Positions 10,301-20,600 of a stretch of 64,000 nucleotides of DNA are shown here, piece after piece; positions within the stretch are counted from its first letter, which is position 1; each line of letters starts with the position of its first letter. Made by a program: the position numbers and the translations under genes. The notes below the pieces were generated by a model. That model was not told the DNA's origin. It saw nothing but the letters and a program-made list of their open reading frames with translations, and ran no database searches. The stretch covers positions 2,294,001-2,358,000 of the forward strand of contig OZ251225.1 in the NCBI GenBank assembly GCA_965240325.2, written 5' to 3'. Source of the stretch: Rebecca billardiae RCC1528. Taxonomy: Eukaryota; Haptophyta.

Positions 10301-12056
10301 GGATGAGCGCGTGCGCGCTGAGCAGCTTGTCCGCCTCCTCCTTGCGCTCGCCGGTGAGGCCGTCGACGCGCGAGCCGAAGGTGGAGCTCTTCTGCCGCTT
10401 GTGCCACTTGTAGTGCTTGTGCCGGCGCAGCTTGTCCGTGTCCGTCTCGTTGGCGTGCTTGCCGCCGCCCGCCGCGGCCGCCGCGTGCAGGTTGTCCTTG
10501 GTGCCGGTCAGCGCGCGCGTCGCCATCGTCGCGAGGCTCTTCGAGCGCTGGGCCACGAGCTTGGCCGCGGTGTTGAGCGAGTTGACAAAGTCGCTCCGGT
10601 TGCGGAAGTCCGTGTACGTGCCGTCCATCAGGTCGGCGGGCGGGCCGACGCGCACGACCTCGCCCAGCTCGTCGAGCGCGAGCAGCCACGGCAGCGGCTT
10701 GCCGTCGGGCGTGACCGGCGCGCGCACCGCCGCCGCCTCCGAGCCGAAGAGCACGATGGGGAGCGTGTCGGAGAAGGCCACCTGCATGGACTGCCCCTTC
10801 GAGCCGATCACGACCACGCCCGGCTCGAGCGAGCAGTGCGCCTGGATGCCGAACGAGCCCTCCGCGCGCGCGAGCAGCTCGGTGAGCGACACGTAGAGGT
10901 CGGAGCGCAGGAAGCCGCGGATCGTCTGGTGCACAAACGACCGGACCTGCTTGCCCGTCCACTTGCCCGCGCCCTGCATGACGGCCTCGCGCGCGGCGCG
11001 GTCGGAGAGCTGCGAGATCACGTCCTCGCGCAGCCCCGCCACCGCCTCGAGGTTGATCGTGTACCGCCCCGGGTTGAGCACGAACGGCTTGATCAGCTTG
11101 GTGTCCCACCGCTCCCACGCGGCCTCGAAGAGCGGCGCCCACTTGTGGAACCACACCGACGCCGCGGGCATGTGGTGGAAGGGCGCGTCCTTGGAGAGCG
11201 GCTCGCCGCCGGTGATGTCGGTCGGGTTGGAGCAGATCACGCGCAGCCACGCGAGCCGCGCCGCCGGGCCCCACCGCCCCTGCACGCGCAGGATGTCCAT
11301 CATGCCCGCCAGCTTGGGCGAGTCGCCCGACGTCGAGTTGGGCGCCTGCAGCACGCGCTCGATCCACAGCCCGAGCTCGGCGTTGAGCACCTGCCCGCCG
11401 TACGCCTCGAGCGCGTCGAAGTCGCCGTTGTGCGTGAGGTGCACTGTCACGCGCTCGCGGATCGGCATGAGCTCGCCCTCCTGCTCGTCCCACACCCACA
11501 CCGTCTCCTTGGGCCGCTTCTGCGGGCGCATTCCGAACGGCACGAGCTTGGCGACCGGGCCGAGGACCCCGCGCGCCTCGCCGTCCTGCGCGTAGCCCGA
11601 GTCGTACCAGTCGTGCGGGTGGAGCTCGGGGAGCGTGTTGACCGAGCCCGTCGCGAAGCGCGTGTGCCCGATCACCGAGAGCGCCAGCGTGCCCTTCGCC
11701 GTCCCCTTCGGGCACGAGCGGTTGAACATGGACTTGAGGTCGTCGGCGAGCGGGTAGCGCTTGCGCGCGACCGCGCGCACGCGCGCCATCTTGGGGTGCT
11801 CGGGGGCGGAGAGCTTGGACTCGAACGCCGAGAGCCCGCCCGCCTGCCCGCCGCGCACCTCGGTCGCCGCGACCATGTGGCGCAGGATGTCGCCCGGCTT
11901 GTTGAGGCCGTGCACGCCCGTGCCGCCGGCGGTGGTCTTGAGCGCGCTCGCCTGCGGCTCGGTGCCCTCCTCCTGCGGCCCGGTGGGCACGACCTTGATC
12001 TCGATCTGGCCGGTCTCCGACGAGACGGTGATCAGAAGCCCGAGGTTGCCACACAT
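7373..12056 (-). CDS. Class II glutamine amidotransferase / SIS-domain protein with membrane segments (GFAT-like)
   Basis: Exons 12056-9861, 9701-8550, 8326-8253 and 8105-7373 join in frame to 1384 residues. The protein starts MCGNLGLL, placing Cys2 as the N-terminal nucleophile of class II (Ntn) amidotransferases. IGHTRFATGSVNT and VHLTHNGDFDALE are the usual glutamine-binding and oxyanion stretches of this fold, so ammonia release from glutamine is expected. A SIS (sugar isomerase) fold follows, with LLVSHSGQTFPTL near residue 750. Unlike soluble GlmS/GFAT, there are two hydrophobic segments near residues 936-965 and 993-1015, then a SIS-like stretch (KRALVIVDTKTNNQMLEMFC) and a charged tail. 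The acceptor substrate is unknown; amino-sugar synthesis at a membrane is one possibility. Introns are 159, 223 and 147 bp. A direct repeat lies upstream. Confidence 0.82.
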
Positions 12057-12145
12057 CTTCTCGCCCGGGTGTGGTTGAAGTAGGGGAGAGGGGAGGTTGA
12101 TGAGGTGGACCCTGGATGCGTGCCCAGGCAGCCCTTCGTCGTCGG

Positions 12146-12194
12146 GCGGAGAGGGAATCTACCGTACGACGAGCGGAGAGGGAATCTACCGTAC
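12146..12194. promoter_or_regulatory. 22-bp direct repeat upstream of the amidotransferase gene
   Basis: GCGGAGAGGGAATCTACCGT followed by AC occurs at 12146-12167 and again at 12173-12194 (27-bp period), 90-138 bp upstream of the ATG at 12056. The exact duplication suggests a protein-binding site, but this is inference only. Confidence 0.45.
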
Positions 12195-12305
12195 CGGAAC
12201 GAGGCTGATCAAGAAGGTGCGCAAGCGGTGCCAAAGGACGCCATTGCCATTAATCAAATACCCAGTGCTATTAATTTGTGCAGCGTATGAACGCCAGACG
12301 CGGCC

Positions 12306-12341
12306 ATCGTGCCTGTGTCTTTAAATCGGTAGAATTGGTCC
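12306..12341 (+). repeat. Short copy of a dispersed repeat terminus
   Basis: CGTGCCTGTGTCTTTAAATC followed by TAGAATTGGTC matches the end shared by the copies at 45484-45720, 46540-46620 and 52500-52810. This is the shortest copy. The rest of 12195-12832 is AT-richer than its surroundings and shows no gene. Confidence 0.7.
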
Positions 12342-12832
12342 GGCCCTCAAAGATTCGTCGTGTTCTCGTCGGTTCAGGGTATGAGTACGGTAGCAAATAT
12401 GCTTATGCAAAACCATCCGGTTTGTTGAATCTCTAATCAGCAGCCAATTGACGAAGCCACTCACCATGACTTGTCCGGATGAGATACATATCACATTCGG
12501 ATGAGATATGACCTTAATTAGCAGGGACTTCATTGACGGAATTGCGAAAATTATCCAAGGTTGATTCCCATCCTATGATTGTATTAGTCATTGTAGATAG
12601 TCGTTGTTCCTTCTGCACTGGATGCTACTTGCTAAATATTGAGATACGGTGTGCGCATCTTGCTGGGCGACGAAAACATGATTCCGTCCCGCACATCTTG
12701 CAACCGACAAGGCCAAGGGCCGTGACAAGGCCGCGCGATCTGGCGGATCCCACGCGACCGCACACGACTGCCCATCATCACACCTGGACTCACTTCGCAC
12801 GGCCGCATCCCGCCACGTGCATTCTGAGCACC

Positions 12833-14286
12833 ATGACGCGAGCGCGAACGGCAGCGGCGGCGGATGGTGTTCGGTTCGAGGCTTGCCGTGGCCCGTGCGA
12901 CGACCCAACGACCGCATCTCCACCTCGCCGTCGTGGCTGCTCCTCCTGGCTTGCGCTCGCTGTGACGGTCGCGACGGTCGCCACGGCCGCGACGGTCGCG
13001 CTGGCCGCACACCAACCTGATGACTCGTGGCTGCAGCCGCAGAGCGCGACGGAGAAGGAGACCACGCTGTCTACATCACAACGCGTGTGTTCGGCCGGCT
13101 CTACCAACTCCGTGTGGAGCATCCACGAGAAGGAAACGTGCGCGCGTGCGCCCGTCGTGCGCACGAGTACACCCTCCTCGTATGCGCGTGAGCGTGCGCG
13201 CGTGAGACCAGCCAGCGTCTGGCCACGCCAACCCGCGCTGTCCACCGCTTCGCTCACCCTTTGCGCTGTCCCGCGCCCCTGATCGCTATGCGCGCGCGCT
13301 GCCTCCCAGCCCGCTCAGCCCAGACGGCGGGAACTCCGTCGGATTCGTGGCGGACGTGTCGAGCGTGACGACTCGCACTTCGTGGAGTCGCTCTTCTTCT
13401 CCGGAGGTGTCTTCTGCTGCCGGGCGGTGGAGGAAGCCCGCGCGCCAAGGGGGAGCCGGCGATGAGCGCGCCGCGGCATCCGACGACGAGGTTGAGCTCA
13501 AGACGGCCATGCACGATTGGTGCGAGCGCGCCCTCCAGCGCTGCCCCGGAATCCCGGATACGACCGCGCGGGTCGGCGGCTCGCTCTGTCTGTACTGTGC
13601 GAGTGTCGGCCGCGTCCGACTGACTGCCGGCCACAGCGTGGACGCGCAGCGAACGGCTCCGGTGCTGCGTCCGGGCTGGCGCGGCACTCACCCTACCCCA
13701 TTCTGATTGCCGCTTCCCACCCGCCCGCCCGCCCGCCCCGTGCGCACGCCCCCTGTGCTTCGCACGCAGCTCGCTCGCCGCCGCCGCCCTGATCAGCGCC
13801 AAGTCCAAGGACATCCGACGCGCTCGCCCAGAGGGCGCGGCTCTCTGCTACGACGCGCTCCACGCAGCTCGCGACCAGGTGCGATGCCACGGCGTGCTGG
13901 TGCGTGGCATCTGCATCCGCTGCTCGCGCGCGCGACTGCGCTGCGCCCCACAGCACGCAGCGCGGGAAAAGGCTGCGCTTGAGGGCGGAGGCGCTGCGCC
14001 TCGCCCAGCGCCCGCGGCGCGCGCCCGCGACGCGCACCCGCTAACCAGCGTACAGCGCGCGCCGATCCCCGTCTCCCCGTGCTGGCGCGGCTCGTGGCAC
14101 GCGCGCAGCCCACACTCTCATCGCGCGCAGGCGAGGCTGGCGGGGCGGGCCGCCTCGGCGCCCCGTCGCCGCACTCGACGCCGTCGCGGAGGCGGCGCAC
14201 GCCCTCGCGGCCACCCCGCTGTCCGGTTTCGACGAGCTCGACGCCCAGCCGGACTCGTGCTTGGCCGTCCATGCGCCAGCTCCGAC
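12833..14286 (+). CDS. Candidate upstream exon chain with a signal anchor (own gene or 5' part of the receptor gene)
   Basis: The ATG at 12833 opens a frame with a hydrophobic segment (SSWLALAVTVATVATAATVA) resembling a signal anchor. Plausible exons with local-type GTGCG donors and CAG acceptors are 12833-13137, 13319-13519 and 13770-13878, which join in frame through SLAAAALISAKSKDIRRA to ALHAARDQ, and 14131-14286 (PVAALDAVAEAAHALAATPL). The phase from 13878 to 14131 does not fit, so a small exon is missing or one junction is wrong. An acceptor at 14509 would lead in phase from 14286 into a second hydrophobic segment (VLSIATLLLSALSAASLLLA), which is in frame with the giant receptor. I recognise no family. 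It may encode the N-terminus of the receptor or a separate short membrane protein. Confidence 0.35.
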
Positions 14287-14686
14287 GTGCGCGGCGGCGC
14301 GGCGTCGTACGCGCGGAGCATCGGGCGCCTCAGGCGCGGCGCCGTGCGCCTCATGGCTCGAGCAAGCCTGCTGGTGCGCGCTCGACCGCCGAGCCCCGAG
14401 CACGCGTCTGATGCGCTCCCCTCCGCACGACCGCGCGCTCATGAGTTCCCCCCCCCGACCTTCCCCCCCGTCGCCGCCTGTTCGCGCCCTCGCGCTCGCT
14501 TGCCACAGCAGTGGCAGGAGTGGTGGTGCGGTGGTGCAGAACGTGCTGTCGATTGCAACCCTGCTGCTGTCCGCCCTCAGCGCGGCGTCGCTGCTGCTCG
14601 CGCACGCGCGGCGGAAGCAGGCGCTTGCCGCCAAGGCGCAGTACCATGCCAGGACCAACCAGAGCACCAGCCGAGCTGCGACCAAC

Positions 14687-17600
14687 ATGGCTGTCGTTAC
14701 TCTGCTCGCACTTGCTGACCACGCTGCGGCGGGGTCCGTTTTCACGTATGTGACGGGGACGTCATGTGGGACTGCGCTTCCATCTGCGACTCTTACTTTG
14801 GGTCCTTCTTCAGGCTGTGGCTGGGCTTACACGGGATCATCTTTTTGCACCATTGGTGGCGGCTTGCAATGGGACATCAACGTGCAGAGTATGGGAGGCA
14901 GGTCATACGTTCGTGTTATGCCCGGCATTACGGTTCCCGGCCCCAACAACTATGGCATCACGTGGGACTCGAACGGCTTCGTCAGCACGACTGATTTCGG
15001 CTACGTCGCGAACCACCCGAGCATCTCCTACAGCACAGGGAACAGGCTCAGAATCACCATCGCCCCCGTGCCACAGTTTATAAATTTCGCCAAGTTTTCC
15101 AGCTCCGGCTCCTTCTTGGCCTCGGTGGACGTATTCGATTTCACGGGCGCAGTCCCGTGGATGGGCTTGTGGCGGTTTGTGTCTACTTCGGACAGCACGA
15201 TGCAGCTGACAATCACATCTTTCAGCAATAGCTGCGTGGGCTCACCGCCACCACCCAGGCCACCACCCAGCCCACCACCCAGCCCGTCGCCCCCGCCGCC
15301 ACCCTCGCCGCCACCGAGCCCCCCGCCGCCGAGCCCGCCACCGAGCCCGCCGCCCAGCCCACCGCCGCCCTCGCAGCCGCCCTCACCGCCGCCATCTCCG
15401 CCGCCGTCGCCGCCGCCCAGCCCGCCACCACCGCCATCGCCACCCCCATCTCCACCGCCCTCGCCGCCACCCAGCCCGCCACCGCCCCCCTCACCACCCC
15501 CATCTCCGCCGCCATCGCCGCCGCCAAGCCAACCGCCATCGCCACCACCGAGCCCGCCGCCGAGCCCACCGCCGAGCCCGCCGCCGTCGCCGCCGCCGAG
15601 CCCGCCGCCGAGCCCGCCGCCGAGCCCACCGCCGAGCCCACCGCCGTCGCCACCGCCAATCCCGCCACCGATCCCGCCGCCATCGCCACCGCCGTCGCCA
15701 CCGCCGAGCCTGCCTCCGTCTCCACCGCCGAGCCCGCCACCGTCGCCACCGCCGAGCCCGCCGCCGAGCCCGCCGCCGAGCCCGCCGCCGAGCCCACCAC
15801 CGTCGCCACCGCCAAGCCCGCCGCCGAGCCCGCCACCATCGCCACCGCCAAGCCCGCCGCCGAGCCCGCCGCCCAGCCCGCCACCGAGCCCGCCCCCGTC
15901 GCCGCCACCGAGCCCGCCACCGAGCCCGCCACCGTCGCCACCACCGAGTCCGCCGCCGAGCCCGCCGCCGAGCCCGCCGCCGAGTCCGCCGCCAAGCCCG
16001 CCGCCATCACCGCCGCCATCACCACCGCCGAGCCCGCCGCCCTCACCGCCGCCGAGCCCGCCGCCGAGCCCGCCGCCGAGCCCGCCACCGAGCCCGCCGC
16101 CGAGCCCGCCGCCAAGCCCGCCGCCATCACCCCCGCCATCACCACCGCCGAGCCCACCGCCATCACCGCCGCCATCACCACCGCCGAGCCCACCGCCCTC
16201 CCCCCCCCCGAGCCCACCGCCGAGCCCGCCGCCTAGCCCACCGCCGAGCCCGCCACCGTCTCCACCGCCGAGCCCGCCACCGTCGCCACCGCCGAGCCCG
16301 CCGCCGAGCCCGCCGCCGAGCCCGCCGCCGAGCCCACCACCGTCGCCACCGCCAAGCCCGCCGCCGAGCCCGCCACCATCGCCACCGCCAAGCCCGCCGC
16401 CGAGCCCGCCGCCGAGCCCGCCGCCCAGCCCGCCACCGAGCCCGCCCCCGTCGCCGCCACCGAGCCCGCCACCGTCGCCACCACCGAGCCCGCCGCCGAG
16501 CCCGCCGCCAAGCCCGCCGCCGAGTCCGCCGCCGAGCCCGCCGCCGTCGCCTCCGCCGTCGCCACCACCAAGCCCGCCGCCGAGCCCGCCGCCGAGCCCA
16601 CCGCCCAGCCCACCGCCGAGTCCGCCGCCGTCGCCGCCGCCGAGCCCGCCGCCAAGCCCACCGCCAAGCCCACCGCCCGCGCCGCCGCCAAGCCCACCAC
16701 CCAGCCCGCCGCCAAGCCCGCCGCCATCACCGCCACCGAGTCCGCCTCCGAGTCCGCCGCCCTCACCGCCGCCCAGCCCGCCACCGAGCCCACCACCGAG
16801 CCCACCGCCATCGCCACCACCGAGCCCACCCCCATCGCCACCTCCAAGCCCACCACCCAGCCCGCCGCCGAGCCCGCCGCCGTCACCGCCGCCATCGCCA
16901 CCCCCGAGCCCGCCACCATCGCCACCGCCGAGCCCGCCGCCGAGCCCACCGCCGTCGCCACCGCCAAGCCCGCCGCCGAGCCCTCCGCCGTCGCCACCGC
17001 CGAGCCCGCCACCGAGCCCGCCGCCAAGCCCGCCGCCGTCGCCACCACCGAGTCCGCCGCCGAGCCCACCACCGTCGCCGCCGCCTTCGCCACCGCCGAG
17101 CCCGCCGCCGAGCCCGCCACCGTCGCCACCGCCAAGCCCGCCGCCGAGCCCGCCGCCCAGCCCGCCACCGAGCCCGCCCCCGTCGCCGCCACCGAGCCCG
17201 CCACCGAGCCCGCCACCGTCGCCACCACCGAGTCCGCCGCCGAGCCCACCACCGTCGCCGCCGCCTTCGCCACCGCCGAGCCCGCCGCCGAGCCCGCCAC
17301 CATCGCCACCGCCAAGCCCGCCGCCGAGCCCGCCGCCAAGCCCGCCGCCAAGCCCGCCACCGAGCCCGCCCCCGTCGCCGCCACCGAGCCCGCCACCGTC
17401 GCCACCACCGAGTCCGCCGCCGAGCCCGCCGCCGAGCCCGCCGCCGAGCCCGCCGCCGAGCCCGCCGCCGTCGCCACCGCCGTCGCCACCACCAAGCCCG
17501 CCGCCGAGCCCGCCGCCGAGCCCGCCACCGTCGCCACCGCCAAGCCCGCCGCCGAGCCCGCCGCCGAGCCCGCCGCCGTCGCCGCCGCCGTCGCCACCGC

Positions 17601-20600
17601 CGTCGCCACCGCCATCACCTCCACCGAGCCCGCCGCCGAGCCCGCCACCGAGCCCGCCCCCGTCTCCACCGCCCTCGCCGCCGCCATCACCGCCTCCAAG
17701 CCCGCCGCCGAGCCCGCCGCCGAGCCCGCCGCCGAGCCCGCCGCCGTCTCCACCGCCGTCACCACCGCCGAGCCCGCCGCCGAGCCCGCCGCCGAGCCCG
17801 CCGCCGAGCCCGCCCCCGTCGTCGCCGCCGAGCCCGCCGCCAAGTCCACCACCATCACCTCCGCCGAGCCCGCCGCCGAGCCCGCCACCGAGCCCGCCCC
17901 CGTCTCCACCGCCCTCGCCGCCGCCATCACCGCCTCCAAGCCCGCCACCGAGCCCGCCTCCGAGCCCGCCACCGAGCCCGCCCCCGTCTCCACCGCCCTC
18001 GCCTCCGCCATCGCCGCCCCCAAGCCCGCCTCCGTCGCCGCCACCAAGTCCACCGCCCTCGCCACCGCCGTCCCCACCGCCGTCGCCACCGCCGAGCCCG
18101 CCACCGAGCCCACCACCGAGCCCGCCGCCGTCGCCCCCGCCGTCCCCGCCGCCGAGCCCACCGCCGTCACCGCCACCAAGCCCGCCGCCCTCGCCGCCGC
18201 CGAGCCCACCGCCATCACCGCCGCCGAGCCCGCCGCCGAGCCCACCGCCAAGCCCGCCGCCGAGTCCGCCGCCAAGCCCGCCGCCGAGCCCACCGCCGAG
18301 TCCGCCACCAAGCCCACCGCCGTCGCCACCACCTGCGCCTCCGCCGAGCCCGCCGCCATCACCGCCGCCGAGCCCGCCGCCGAGCCCACCGCCGAGCCCT
18401 CCGCCGTCGCCTCCGCCGAGCCCACCGCCATCACCGCCGCCGTCGCCGCCACCGAGCCCGCCGCCGTATCCGCCGCCCGGCCCGCCGCCGTCACCTCCGC
18501 CGTCGCCTCCGCCGGACGCGCCGCCGTCGCCGCCGCCGTCGCCACCGCCGAGCCCGCCGCCACGGCCGCCGCCGAGCCCGCCGCCCAGCCCGCCGCCCAG
18601 CCCGCCGCCGTCGCCGCCGCCGACCGTGCCCGCGCCCCCGCCTCTACCACCGCCGCCCAGCCCGCCGCCGCGCGCGCCGCCGAGCTCGCCGCCCGCGCGG
18701 CCGCCACCGCCACCGTCGCTGCCGCCACCTCCACGACCGCCGCCGTCGCCGCCGCCGCCGCCGCGCGCCGAGCCCTTCCCGCCGCCGTCGCCGCCCTCCT
18801 CTCCTCCGCACCCGCCGCCGTCGCTGCCGCCGTCGCCGCCGCCCAGCCCGCCGCCGCCGCCACCGCCCAGCCCGCCACCCAGCCCGCCGCCGCCGCGTCC
18901 GCCGCCCAGCCCGCCACCGTCGCCGCCACCCAGCCCGCCGCCGCCCCGCCCGCCGCCGAATCCGCCGCCGCCCTCGCCCTCGCCGCCGCCGCCGCCGCCC
19001 TCGCCACCGCCCTCGCCGCAGCCGCCGCCGTCGCTGCCCCCGCCGCCACGCGCAGAGCCCTTGCCGCCGCCGCTCCCGCCGTCGCCGCCGCCGAGCGCGC
19101 CGCCCTCGCCGCCGCCGTCTCCGCCGCCCTCGCCGCCCGGCTCCCGGACTCTGATCGCCTTCTCCATCGCCGGACCGGTCTCGGAGCTCACGCCGGCGGC
19201 GCTCGACGAGCTGCTCGGCGGCACGCAGGCACTCACGGGCGTCCCCGCCGCGCAGATGCGCGTCCTGGGCATCGTGGGCGGCCCGGCGGGCGCGGCGCGC
19301 GGCGCGATCGTCGCGGTTGACATTGCCCAGCGCGCCGCCGACGGTGCGCCGGTGGACGTGCCTGCGGCGCTGCAGGCGCTCTCGCTCGAGGCGCTGCACG
19401 TGGCGCTTGGCATCGAGCTCGCGGCCAAGCCGGCGCTCGCGTTCGCCGGGTGCACCGAAGGCGCCGCGCTCAACTTCGACCCGACGGCGACGTTCAACGA
19501 CGGCTCGTGCGCCTTCAGCTCGCCGCCGCCCAGCCCGCCCTCGCCGCCGAGCCACCCGCCTCCGCCCAACCCGCCGCCGCCGCCGAGCCCGTCGCCGCCG
19601 CCGCCGCCGAGCCCGCCGCCGCCCAGCCCGCCGCCGCCGCCCGGCTCGCCGCCCGCGCCGCCGCCGCCGCCGCGCGAATCGCCGTACCCGCCGCCGAGCC
19701 CGCCGCTACCCGCCCTCGCGAGGGCCGTCCTCCTCGGGACGAGCCCGCGCGGCGCGGCGGTGGGCGAGGCCACGACCGTCCGAATCGGCGCGGCGGGCCT
19801 CGAGCCCGCGCTGCTCGTCGGCGCCGAGCTCGCGTGTGTGTTCGCGTACGCGGACGGCGAGGGCGGGGACGCCGAGCTTGAGGTGCGCGTCGCCTCGTAC
19901 AGCGCGAGCGAGGTGGTGTGCGCGCCGATCACGCCGCCCGTCGCCGCGTCGGCGGTCGCGGTGCGCGTGCGCTCGGCGGCGTCGGAAGAGGAGGAGGCGA
20001 CCGCGTCGTTCGTCTGGTTCGACGCGTCAGCCGCGAGCTCAGAGGCAGTCAGCCCGCCAGGCGTGCCGCGCGGCGTGGAGGGCCGCACGCTGGTCGTCTT
20101 CGGCGCGGGCTTCTTCGAGCTCGGCGACCTCACGTGCCGCTTCGCCGGCGACGGCTTCGCCCTGAGCGTGCGGGGCACGCTGCGCTCCGCGACCGAGGTG
20201 CGGTGCTCGCTGCCGCTGCTGCCGCTGCCGTCGGGCACGGGCGTGCAGTTGATCCGCGTCGACGTCTCACCGAACGGCCTCTCGTACTTCTCGTCGAGCG
20301 CGACGTTCACGATGTACTCCGCCACGGTCGCGTCGAGCGCCCCCTCCGCTACCTCCGCGAGCAGCCCGGCGGCGGTGACGCTGCGCGGCGGCGGCTTCCT
20401 CGACCTCGGACCGGGCGTGGCCGCGTGCGCGTACACGCGCGTGCACGCGCTCGGCACCGGCGGCGGTGCGGCAGGGGGTGCCGAGCCGTTCTACCGGCGG
20501 GCGAGCGTACTGGACGGGTCGACGGCGGTGTGCCTCGGCGTGCCCGCCGAGCAGGCTGTCCCCGGCGCGCGGTACGCCGTCCGACTCACGCTCAACGGCG

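Noticed and set aside
8649-12083. 1144-residue plus-strand ORF
   Set aside because: It is the antisense shadow of the amidotransferase gene: Arg/Ala/Val-rich translation with no motif, while the minus strand has a clear class II amidotransferase with phased introns.
12533-12832. In-frame extension before the signal-anchor ATG
   Set aside because: It begins without ATG, is Arg/His/Pro-rich, and the hydrophobic anchor fits better with the ATG at 12833.
15240-19140. CRISPR-like array
   Set aside because: The units are 12-bp codon repeats without spacers, in a eukaryotic coding frame.
15028-20457. 1809-residue minus-strand Gly-rich ORF (GGGDGGGLGGG)
   Set aside because: It is the complement of the SPPP tract. 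The plus frame continues into recognisable IPT, EGF and GPS domains, and the minus frame has none.
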